The notes under the pieces are model-generated. The model searched no databases, had not been told where the DNA came from, and saw only the letters and a program-made list of their open reading frames with translations. Positions 24,201-36,200 of a stretch of DNA of 64,000 nucleotides are shown one piece after another. The stretch lies in the NCBI GenBank assembly GCA_963576735.1, contig OY755182.1, forward strand, positions 1,054,001 through 1,118,000, read 5' to 3'. The stretch comes from Bedellia somnulentella. Lineage: Eukaryota; Arthropoda; Insecta; Lepidoptera; Bedelliidae. The first letter of the stretch is position 1. The number at the start of each line of letters is the position of its first letter. The translations under genes and the position numbers were made by a program.

Positions 24201-27200
24201 CCCCTTCTAAACATTACATGTCTTCAAATAGAAATCTCAACTTTTAATACTTAATGTGTATTGTCAAATATTTCATGTGTTACGACTAATTCAATAAAAT
24301 TTATTTTATGTTAAGATTTTATTAATTTTTATTACTAAGAAACTAATTTTAAATGTCATGTGTTTATTATTTCTGTCATGTACTATTTCGATTTATGTTA
24401 AACTGATTTCTAAAGTTGATTCGATATTTTAGTAACTCCGCTTCACCCTTCAAGGATAAAGCTTCGTCAAAAAGGGGGAGCTGTTATAACCCTTATTTCT
24501 ATGTACTTAGAGCTCAATCAGCATCTCAGTCACACTAGTACTTTTCCTTAGTATATTATTGAAAGTCAGCATTTCTTTGAATAATAGTTATTGTTTTATA
24601 TTAATTCATTATTTTCAGTCAGTTAGATTCTGGACCTCGCGAGACGCGCATCTTGGCTTTAGCGCCTATCAACTTAGGAAATCAGTACTTTGTTTCGTGT
24701 TGTGAGAATATTGGTGTTTTTCCTTTAATAAACTTTAGGGTGTATTTAGTAGTTTTTTTTAAAAAGACTAACAGGGTCGGCCGCCTAACAGTACCCACGT
24801 TTTGCTTAGACAGTGTACTCACGTGATAGGGGGCAGGCCTATCGCCGTTTAGAACGAATACACTGTCACATGACTAAGTACAACTCAGCCATGTGGGTTT
24901 CCTCACGATGTTTTCCCTCACCGTTAGCAACCATGATAAATTAACCACACATATGACTTTAGAAAAGACAAATTGGTGTAGGCCCGTCCCAGGATTGGAA
25001 CTCACGCCCTTCTGTTTTCGGGCGGGTGTTCTACCCACTGGACTACCATGTCGCTTCATCTCATCTTCATCATCAAATATTAAGACTAATGAAATAAAAG
25101 AAATCTATATTTTTATTACAGTCAAATAGCCTATTGCATTAACCGTAAAAATATATATTTACAGACGATTTTACAATAAAATACAATGGGATAATGACGA
25201 CAGTTGATCACCTTTTAAAAATGTATCATTTTACAAGTGGGTGGGATTTTCACACTCAAGACCCAGATACTACTGCTTTATTATATGAAAGTATTAGAGC
25301 AAGAGCCCGCGACGGCCAGACCTTCCTGTAATAATAAAAGCTTAAAGTTTTTCTATGTGTGCCTATAGTAAAGGTAAAAACGATCTTCACCCGTGATACC
25401 TGGCTAGTGGTGGCTTTGGCAGGTAACAGGTAATAAAGGTGTATACAATTTTATCTTAAATTTATTAATTTATAAAACTTATTTTTTATATATTTTACTT
25501 ATAACAATATCAGAACTTACGTCACGCATTACCAGACGCTTTATACGGTTCCAACCCCTTGCCAAACACCCCTTAACTATAATATTTTGTAATTTTACTA
25601 ACGTTATGTTTTAAAAGCTGAATTTTATATATGTTAATTGGGGAACTATTAAATGATGTTTCTTTAATAGCCAGACACATTCAAGGGTTCTATCATTCTG
25701 CCAGACGCATTGAAATGCGTAGAAAATGTGAGAGCGCGGTGCTGATGTACTAACTGGTATGTACGGGTGACGGCAATTGTTCTCGCGATGGTATTTTTGC
25801 GTAATATTTGTTCAGGCGTTAAGTCTGAACAAGTACTCTTATGTTTTCTTTCAGATCTTCCATAAAACCTTGTTCTGATAGTTTTTTTCTTAAGATATTA
25901 TTTATATTATTTTTTTTATATTATTATTCCTAGTAAGATCAGAAAATATCATAACCTTTGTCTAATTATCCGGATTTTTGCAAAATCCCTAGGTTTTTTG
26001 CAAAAAACCTAAACATCAAATCATCCTACGACATATACACCTTTATTACCTGTTACCTGCCAAAGCCACCACTAGCCAGGTATCTCGGGTGGGGATCGCT
26101 CTTACCTTTACTATAGGCACACATAGAAAAACATAACATACATACATAACATAAACGTTCACGCCGAATATCCCCGAAGGGGTTGGCAGAGGTACTAATA
26201 CTTCTGAACATCACGTGACTTTGTCATCTGGTGTTCAGAGTACCCACGTCTTGCATGGACAGTGTACTCACGTGATAGGGGGCAGGCCTATCGCCGTTTT
26301 TGTACGAATACACTGTCACATGACTAAGTACAACTCAGCCATGTGGGTTTCCTCACGATGTTTTCCCTCACCGTTAACAGCCATGATAAATTAACCACAC
26401 ATATGTCTTTAGAAAAGACAAATTGGTGTATGCCCGACCCAGGATTTGAACACTAGTCGTTTGCACGATAACCGAGTGTTCTACCCACTGGGCTATCACG
26501 GTTGCACAAAACTTTTAGCTTTTATTATTACAGGAAGGTCTGGCCGTCGCGGGCTCTTAGACTATATATATAGTTGTCTACTTAACGGTTTCTAGATTCA
26601 TTAACGAAACTAAAATCAAGCATAAAAGTTTATGTACAAAACTATAGATACTACGTGATATTTTAAAATATTACTATAATAATTTACTTAATTATTCGTA
26701 CAAAACGGCGATAGGCCTGCCCCCTATCACGTGAGTACACTGTCAATGCAAAACGTGGGTACTCTGAACACCAGGTGACAAGTCACGTGATGTTCAGAAG
26801 TATTAGTACCTCTGCCAACCCCTTCGGGGATATTCGGCGTGAACGTTTATGTTATGTTATGTTATGTAATTTACTTAAATATTTCTATTATTTTAGCTCT
26901 CAAAACGGCGCGCGCTATACGCATGTTTTGAATCGCATACAAATACTAAGCTAACAAAAAAGTCTCTCGTATATGGGTAGTTCTACAAATTAGGGAATTT
27001 TATGGGGCTCACCTTGTAGCTTCTTAATTTAACAATGATTTTGTTTCGCTTTTAAGTAGTAGTAAAGTTCAACTTAACTTGTACTTGGGCACTGAATATC
27101 AACTCGTTTAAATTAAAAAATCTCTGGTAAAAATGGCTTCAAATAGGGAAAATTGTCACTTCCCTGGGGGGCGACATCCCGGAATGTATTATGTGAATCT

Positions 27201-30200
27201 CAATAAAACCTTATAAAATAACAAATTAGTCAAAGTTAGTATTATATTCAAAATAGCATAAGTGTAATTTGCATTTAACCTAATTAGTTCAGGTTTGAAT
27301 CCTCTATTTACCTAATTTCTCAATAGCTAAACGAAGGCGACACGAATTTGACATCACTTCCCTGCCACCTTTAAACACGATAAAATCTGCAACAACGCAA
27401 ATACTAAGCGACGTTGCCGTTCTTACGTTTGAAAGTATGTAGTGAAGTTAGCCTAATGAATGTTTTGTTTCGGCCAAACCGTCAGTCAGTTAGTCGTGGC
27501 TGCAGTGTCTTCGCTGGTTTTAGTGTCTGGGCCAGACAAAGTTTCACTCACCTGGTACGTATTTATTTACAGTGTATTCAATATTATTTCGATCTTTTGA
27601 CACAACATTTTCAAGCTTACTTGCGCCCATTTACTGGTAACATTAAATTTGATACCAAAATTCTTTATTTCATGATTTTGGCAAAATACCTCAAAAATCT
27701 CACTTCCCTGTGTATCACTTCCCTGGATTCACGTAGACAGGGAAGTGATAGCTTGCCAGGGAAGTGAGATTTTTAATCACTTATTCAATTATTTTTACAA
27801 TTGGGATTAAATTAGCTACCAAAATATCGTTAATATATGATATTTTGGTCATGCGAATAAATAGACATCGATATTTAAATATAATACTTAGTATGTTTAG
27901 ACAAAAATTTATTAATTTTACCATATTATTATTTTAGAGCTCTATCTATTTATTTAAGAATCAGCTCAAAAAATGTCTGTTAAGTATCAAGTCTGGGAGT
28001 CCAATCGTGAAACAATAACAGATGCCAGAACCAAAAAGGACCGGACAGTGATCAAACAGAAGAAAATAACTTTAGAAACTTCTGCTCGGAACTTAATCCT
28101 AAAACTTAAAAATGAGCTCGATAAATTTTTCAAGCATGAAAGAAACATTGTACAACAGTACCAGTCATTAAAGATGTTGAAAGAATCTCTAGGTGAAAAT
28201 GATGCGAACGTGCATATGGAATTCTCGGAAAATTATGCTTGTAAATACAACGAGGAGATCCAATCATTTCACTTTCGGGGATCGCGGATGCAAATATCTC
28301 TGCACACTGGTGTCATATATTTGCAAAAGTCATTAAGATCGTATTGTACAGCTTCAACAAATTTGTCTCACAATGTATACGCTATTTGGGCTCATCTTCA
28401 ACCTGTTTTGGAGGAACTTCCACATAACATTGAAAACATCAATTTTGTCAGTGATGGCCCAGTCACCCAGTATCGCAACAAGCTATACATATTACTATAT
28501 ATCATATAGCTATAGTTTTACATATTAGCGTGCAAAATACCTGAAATGTCGCCTCGATTTATACACTGGACTTGGAACTATCACGAAGCTGGAAATGGTA
28601 AAAGTGCACCGGATGGCGTAGGTGCTACGTGTAAACGAACAGCAGACCATGTCGTGGCTATGGGTTGTGATGTAACTAACTTAATCAGTAGTGTGGCGCT
28701 GTTCAAGATCGATGCCCAAACATAACTCTATTTACTGTAACTGATGCCAAAATAGAAAAAATGGAAAAGTTATTATCGAGCAATCAGCCCAATTTAGTGC
28801 CATTTAAAGGTACTTTGCAAATACACCAAGTGCAGGGAAATGCATACTCTCCATTGAAGCTGGTGATGAAAACTCTTAGTTCTTTTTGCAGTAACGAGTG
28901 CGAGCACTTCCGGATGGGCGTCGTAAAATATTCCACTATGAAAGCAAATGTTGATAATAGTTATAGTGAATCTGATACTGAGAAATGTAATGACGGTAGC
29001 ACCAGCATTATGAAGTCAACAGACATGATTGATTTTATGAGTGTTTTTGGACTGAGCACTGATGATTCTGATGGATTTCTAGAGATGCCCGGTATAGATA
29101 TTGACACTAATGAATTGTGTCCAGTCGAAGAGTCGCGTCGAGCGAAAAAGAGGGAAATTAATGAAAATATTACTTCAATAGAAAGAGATAAGACAATTCT
29201 TCGCCAATGCGAAAGAAAACAAAACGAAAAAGTAACAAAAAGAGATCCAATCTAAGTGAGAAAACAAGAACTAAATCAAAGCCAAAACAGACAGTAAAAG
29301 GGATGAAAAAGAAGTGGGACGAAAGTGAAACAGATGATTGTTAATCTTATTGGTGGAGCTTTATATAAAGAAGACACAACTGGTCAAGATTGGATCCAAT
29401 GCATCATGTGCCATCAATGGGCGCAAATAAATTGTATCAAAACCGATCCTACCTCATTTACATGCTCAGAATGTTTGCCAGATGGAGATTTTATACTGTA
29501 GATAGATTTAAGACTTTCCCTTATTAGTGATGATTCATTATTATTTTGTGGTAGTTGATTTGTTAACTTTATAAGACTTCATAAGACTGTAGCCATTCTA
29601 AAACTACCTGTTATATAATTTTAGTTTGAAGTAAGCACTTAACTGTAAACTCAATAATTTATAGTGCCGTGTAGTGTCGGCTTAGAATAGCACTACCCCG
29701 CCTCTACCGATGGGTGTACGTAAGAGGCGACTAACGGTATTGGGGCTTTTAGGGATTCTTGGGCGATGCGGTTGGAGACCCATCACCAACAACTTTTACT
29801 TTACCATTTTTTCGCCTCTCAACTTTCCAAAAGTGGCTGAGGATTTTCTAATTCCTTAGCTCAGGCTACCCCTTCTTGGGATTTATAGCCGTGAGTATAT
29901 GTATGTATGTCAATAATTTAATTAAATTAGTCGCTTATTATGGACCACGACGTGATCTCTCTAAATGTGATTGTAACTTTAAGGATAAATAAACAGTTCC
30001 CATTGAAATTGAAAATCTGACGTAATTATTATTTTAAGTTAATATAAGATTTTAAGTTAATGTAAGACAGGTTCAATACCTAGATTTAATACTAAATTGA
30101 TAGTGTAACTTTATGATGCACATTTTTTATTATCGGAATAAATAATATAAACTTTGATGTAATCTTTAATAATATTTTCACTTCCCTGTATATGTTCTCA

Positions 30201-33200
30201 CTTCCCTGTCCATCGAAAATAGAAAAACCGCTATAAAATTGATATTAATTATAATTTTGTCTGGCGCGTTAAATAATGGATATGTTGTAGTAAATTCTTG
30301 GTCTCTAATCTCTGTTTATATCAATTAACAACAATAAAGTAAGGTTCACTAAATGGTCCCATTTAATTCCACTGTGAGTAGAACTACCCATATAGAAGTA
30401 AAATTAACACCACCAACCTTTACTACTATGCAGCGGATTCTCCACATTCCCCCCGCTAGTGACATTATTGTATATCCTCTTGTAGTGGTTGTATACTGCC
30501 ACTGACAACACCTTCTTAGCATATTCTTGTCCGACCACGTGACGGTTCAGGTAGTCGAAGATCTTCTTCGGGGGAGGGGGAGGCTTTCTGAAATATGCAA
30601 TAAAATGATTTAAAACAACTGTGAGGGTGTAACTCTTCATAGAAAAGGGTAAAATATTTCCCCCGCTAATGACATTATTGTATATCATCTTGTAATGATT
30701 ATGGATGGCCACAGATAACACTTTCTTAGCGTATTCCTGTAAGACTACGTGGCGGTTCACATAGTCGAAGATCTTCTTCGGGGAGGGGGGGGGACTTTCT
30801 GAAATATGGAATAAAATGGTTTAAAAGAGTGAAGTGTCGGCTGAAGAAAAGCAATAACCCAATTTTTTTCGTGGGAGTAGTAAATTGCTATTTAGAGTTT
30901 CGGGGCTTTTTAGATTTTTGACAGATTTTTGGTCAATGAGGCTGGTGACCAAATCATGCTTAATTTTACCATGGTTTCCCCACTCAACTTCCAAAAGATC
31001 GTGCTTATTATTTATGCTTTAATCGTGCAATCATTTTGAAAAAATATTTCTACTTAACGTATTGTTGGTCATTGTAATGTACGTGAGTTGAGGTGGACCA
31101 GAATACATTGGAATAAATATAAATACGGTGAAAAAAAATAAATACGGTGGAATACATTTAGCTAAAATAGATAATGAAATTGAAAATATAATATATGATT
31201 GCCAGAATTGTACAAAATGAATTGCCATTAATAGTCTCTGTCTTCTTCAATGGGAACTTACGGCACAAGTATATACTATATATGTTTGTTATTACTCAAT
31301 GTTGACGATAGAGGGCAGATAATTAAGATTCGACAGTAAAGAGAGCACCAATATTTTATATCTAAACAAATTTTAGGCAAATTTTTGTAAAGCATGATAC
31401 TCAAATAAAGGAATAACAGTATTCTGTTAATAAGAAGCACTGATAATGTCGTATCAAGGTATGTTGATAATTTTATTTCAAATGAGAGCGAACATTGACT
31501 GCAAAATCTATGAGTGCACCTACGTGAAGCCTTAAAAGATAGATTGCGGCGCATTCGCCCTTGCATACTGATAGTATTAACGACAGGGCCGTAGGAGTAG
31601 TGAAGTCAAGGGCTAAGTAATTTTTATCTATTTTGGACGTATATCTACACATATATTATAATGAGGTAATTTAAATCTTTTTGTTCATGAAAACCTCATG
31701 TGGGGATTATTACTGATAAATAAAGGACACGGTAGCTCAATTGGCAGAGCGACGGGGGCGTATACCCGAGGTCGCGGGTTCGATTCCCGCCTGTGTCGAA
31801 ATTTTTCTTTCCTTTATTTATTCTTTATTTATCAGTAATAATGAGGTAATCTTTGGAAATACGGAAACGATCATGAATATTATTACAATATCCTGAGGCT
31901 ATACATCATCTCATCACGCTTAATTTCATAAGGCGTGAGCAATGATTAAAGAAACCTTAGATGTTTGAAAGATAACACTGCCCGTCGCGTCTACTAGTTA
32001 TAGATTTATTTAAAATGCGAATAAGTGGGGCAAAATAAGTCTGAAATTCAGGAATTTTCATCCTAAAGTGGGTTTATCAACATGTGTCTTTTCTTTGGTC
32101 ATATATTGTTGTTTAACGGTCAGGATTGTTTGCTGTGTAGTGTCGGCTTAGAATAGCACTACCCCATTTCTTCCGGTGGGTGTACGTGAGAGGCGACTAA
32201 CGGTATTGGGGCTTTTAAGGGATTTTTTGGACATTGCGGTTGGAGACCCATCACCAACAACCTTTATTTCACCATCTCTTCCCCACGCAACTTCCAAAGG
32301 TGGCTGAGGAATGTCTCATTCCCTAGCTCTGGCTACCCCTTCAAGGGATTTATAGCCGTGAGAATATGTATGTATGTATGTATGTATGTATGATTGTTTA
32401 CAGTTCGGCAAATAAACAGCGAAAAATCAGGGCATTTTTTAGGTTCTTGGAGGTTAATAGGTATCTCTTTTAATATCATCAAAACAAGTGTAAAATGGCC
32501 GCTTTATTTCCTGCCATGACTATGATAAACTTCATACCAAACAGAACGTCTAATGACTTAGACGAAATTACGCAATCCGAATAGAAAAAACACGAAATAC
32601 AACTTAGCAACAACAAGAATACAATAATAATTAAATATAATCTTTAGCATATCATTAAATAGTCGGTCATTGCACTTGAGGATGATTATTATATTATCGT
32701 TACAATACGTTGACTTGCGAAATGAGGTGAACTGTTAAACTAGGTCCGTGTATTTTTGCTTCCCCGTTTACTAATGTTGCTTTATTTAATTATTATAAAC
32801 TGTTTCACAACTAAAACAGATGGTTTTGGATCAGTAAGAAAGAGTGTTTTTTGGCCTACGTCTCTATATAGCAGTAAAGGACACGTAAAGTTAGTACATA
32901 ACTTAAGCCCTTTTACCAATCAAAAACTCACCACTTTTATATTATTCTGCATATAGTTTCACGCAAATTAATACTTTAAATAAAACTTCTAGATTTCTTA
33001 TATAAAAAATAATCGCTTGAACCTTGAACTACCAAGTTTGTCTTCCAATCAGAGTACAAGATTTTCCCAGGCTGCCGTACTTAGGGGATTGGGGCATTTT
33101 AAATGATTTTTGTGCGATACATTCTTTTCCTCGAAAACTTCTAAAAGAGCTTAAAGAATCCAGTTCTAGTGAAGTTCCAGCTGTGATTAAAGTTAGATTG

Positions 33201-36200
33201 AAGGTTTTAAATTGCTTTCACGCCGGATAAATACACTCACCGATAAAACCCAGTAGTCCGGTCAATTTATACATTCAAGGTTACATAAATTCATAAGAAG
33301 CTGAAAATTGGCACAATTGTTCAAAACATGATTATAAATGAAACCTCAAAAGTCCCCATCGTTTCGAGGTGTGCTAAAAATTTTACACGAGGTCAAAGGT
33401 AAAAAAAAATGAGTTTTTTGCGATTTTAAGCGAAACGGTGAGTTTTTTTGTAAAATCACCCCAGTACAAAATTGTAGATCAGAAAATACTCTACAAAAAA
33501 GATATCAATATTTTTTTTCCTCAAAGCCACCATTTTGAAGATATAACGTGTTGAAGAGTTCGATCATTGGTAATCTTCATACTTTGCCCACGTTTCCACG
33601 CCACCTATGAGGTAGTGTACTTAGCGCGTTTTATTTTAACGTGGTATCTCCTGTAGGCATATTCCACGGGTCTGCAGTGATTTTATTTGTTTTAAAACTA
33701 TTGTAAAATATTATTGTACATATCGGTTGGTTAAAATAATGGCGGTGTAATTGAAAATGAAATGATTAATATTCCTCGTCTGATTCGTAATTTTCCAGGA
33801 TTAGTGTTTCTTGTTCTTCGTCTTCTTCTTGTTCTTCTTCCTGTTCTTCTTCTTCTTCTATTTCACAGATCAACTGTCCCACTAGCGATTCCCCATTGGT
33901 ATCATATGAGTCTTCTAGATCAGCTGACTCAACATTAGAGCACGATCGGCCTTGGCAGTTTGTGCATGCCAGGGAACAAAACAGTCCAACTTTTCTGCAT
34001 CCATATTTAGCATTACAACCTATTTTACAGCTGCAAAATATTGAGTTGAGAAGTTTCTCAGGTGCTGGTGGAAGTAAAGTTAGAACTGGCTCTTATGTAT
34101 TGTCGACCAACTTCCAACCCCAGTCTTTAGGGTCCAGCTGATTACCAAGCCACACTTGAACTTGGTAATATACCCGAAATAAATGTTGGTGAGCAGCAAC
34201 TGAGGTGAGGTTGGAGGTAAAGAAGCTAGTTTATAACACCTTATAAGTGATGTTCATACGTGGCGTACATGTGCAAGGTATGAAGATTACCAATGATGGA
34301 ACTTTTCAACGCGTTATATCTTCAAAATGGTGGCTTTTAGGAAAAAAATATAGATATCTTTTTTGTAGAGAATTTTCTGATCTACAATTTTGTACTGGGG
34401 TAATTTTGCGAAAAAACTCACCGTATCGCTTAAAATCGCAAAAACCTATTTTTTTTGACCTTTGACTTCGTGTAAAATTTTTAGCACACCTCGGAACGAT
34501 GGGGACTTTTGAGGTTTCATTTATAATCATGTTTTGAACAATTGTGCCAATTTTCAGCTTCTTATGAATTTATGTAACCTTCCTCCTTATTTTAGGCCTA
34601 AATTGACCGGACTACAGACTTATTCTCGGCGTTATCCTTGATGGTCTTCTTGGTGTCCAGCTCGCTGAGCACCACAAAGAAGTGGTGACACTTGTCGCAC
34701 TTGACAAAGCGGGTAGAGGACACACAGGTCTCCACGTGAGTATGTAATGTCGGCTTAGAATAGCGCAAATTGTTGCCACGGGTGTCTAAAGAGGTGACTT
34801 AGGGGAATGGAGCCCATTAAGCAATTTTTGGAGGATACATTTTTTTTCGAAACTTCTAAATAGCTTTAAGAATTTCGACTTGCGAAGCTCTGTTCCCCTG
34901 TCTTGGAAGTTCCAGCTATGATAATAGTTAGATTGGAAATTTAAATTGCTTTCATGCCGGATAATTGCACTCACCGATAAAACCCAGACTAATTCTCTGC
35001 GTTATCCTTGATGGTCCTCTTGGTGTTAAGCTGGCTGAGCCCCATAAAGAAATGATGACACTTGTTGCACTTGACGAAGCGGGTAGAGGACAAAAAGGTC
35101 TCCACGTGAGTATAAGTGTCGGCTTAGAATAGCGGTAAGCCTTTCATCCCAATAGTGTCTATTTCTTCCCACGGGTGTCTAAAGAGGCGACTTATGGGTT
35201 TGTGGCAATTTAAGTGATTTCGGGGATACAATCTTTTACCCTTCTACTTCTAAAAGACCTTGAGGAATTTCGACTTATGAAGCCTATATTTTTGAAATAT
35301 AGCTGTTAATAACTTACCGATAAAACCCAGACTTATTCTCGGCGTTATCCTTGATGGTCTTCTTGGTGTCCAGCTCGCTGAGCACCACAAAGAAGTGGTG
35401 ACACTTGTCGCACTTGACAAAGCGGGTGGAGGACACGAAGGTCTCCACGTGGGTGCACGGGTCCCCGCATTTGGGACACGTCAGGACGCCGCTGCCGCCG
35501 TTTTTGCCGTTGCTTGAGTTGCCTGGGTTGGGGAGAGAGAATAATTAAATAAATGGCTTGGCAATCTTTATGAAATAAGGAGAAAAACAATTATTCAATG
35601 TATTCTTTATATGTAGAATTTATACCCTGGAATTGGAAGGTGCTGATTCAGCATGGCGTGGTGAGATTGACTGACAACGTTGTGCTTATCTGTTTTTCAA
35701 TTACGATCAGTTCATTTAGAATAGGATATTCCTCAGCCATTTGTATGAATGTGTGTAAAACCTTTGCTGTACATTTTGTGTAAAATAAAAATATATACTA
35801 CTTGTTACAGAATCAAAATAAGTAAAAAGACTACTATTGCTAACACTAGTATTCAAACATGAGTAAGTATGCAATATGTTTAATAAATAAAATAAAAATG
35901 TTAATACTTGTATATGTGTACCTTTAGTTGTGAATAAATGTTTTTCTTTCTTTCTTCTTTCTTTCTTTCTTAATGAATGTAAACGAAACTCGAGAAATTT
36001 GTCAGCTATTGGTTCCTTGTTATGTTATGGTGCTTACCATAACATAGCCACTGCCCCCTACGACTACAAATATCGTGGTTTTGAAACAGTTATCTCCATC
36101 ACTCTCAAAGTATCCTTTATCTTCATTTCTTTCTCGATTGAAGACCAAACCGTACCGACCGAGGAGCTCACAAGTAATCAGGAGCATCACGGCTCGAGGT

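Larger units (their letters stand above)
16297..24790 (+). mobile_element. complete env-bearing Gypsy-type LTR retrotransposon (errantivirus-like)
   Basis: 8494 bp with 309-bp LTRs that I read as identical, a GTAC target duplication (16293-16296, 24791-24794), gag, pol and env frames, and a polypurine tract. All three frames are open. This is an insect endogenous retrovirus-like element, apparently a very recent insertion, and may still be mobile. It lies on the strand opposite to Clpx, in the 15-kb intron. Confidence 0.93.
16189..25074 (-). repeat. SINE-A copy, split by the LTR retrotransposon
   Basis: The two pieces are 16189-16296 (tail side) and 24791-25074 (head side). The outer target duplication is AAATATTAAGAC (16177-16188, 25075-25086). 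The head, read on the minus strand, has an A-box-like AGTCCAGTGGGTAGAAC and a B-box-like GAGTTCCAATCC, indicating a tRNA-derived SINE. Confidence 0.82.
15791..25135. repeat. AATAGGCTATTTGACT MITE, split by nested insertions
   Basis: The left part is 15791-16188 and the right part 25075-25135. Ends are inverted (AATAGGCTATTTGACT / AGTCAAATAGCCTATT). An uninterrupted relative is at 43842-44287. The gap between the two halves holds SINE-A and the LTR retrotransposon. Not autonomous; superfamily not resolved. Confidence 0.8.
26974..30390 (+). mobile_element. 3417-bp DNA transposon, copy 1
   Basis: Terminal inverted repeats TGGGTAGTTCTAC / GTAGAACTACCCA with TATA on both sides (26970-26973, 30391-30394). 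It carries a broken transposase-like gene, a SINE-R insertion and eight copies of an 11-mer near the ends. An inverted copy of the same length lies at 39137-42553. The right end is about 30 bp from the ClpX exon 4 donor. The superfamily is uncertain. Confidence 0.88.

Noticed and set aside
27414..27767. 117-codon frame in the DNA transposon as a second gene
   Set aside because: Crosses the subterminal motif cluster, has no recognisable domain and is identical in both copies only because the whole element is.
30659..30787. mutually exclusive alternative ClpX exon 4
   Set aside because: Frame is open and acceptor-like, but there is no donor and a conserved VGQ glycine is replaced; treated as a dead copy.
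31726..31797. functional tRNA gene
   Set aside because: Acceptor, D and T arms pair, but the anticodon stem is weak, the sequence is repeated in SINE-B copies, and it sits in an inverted SINE with target duplications.
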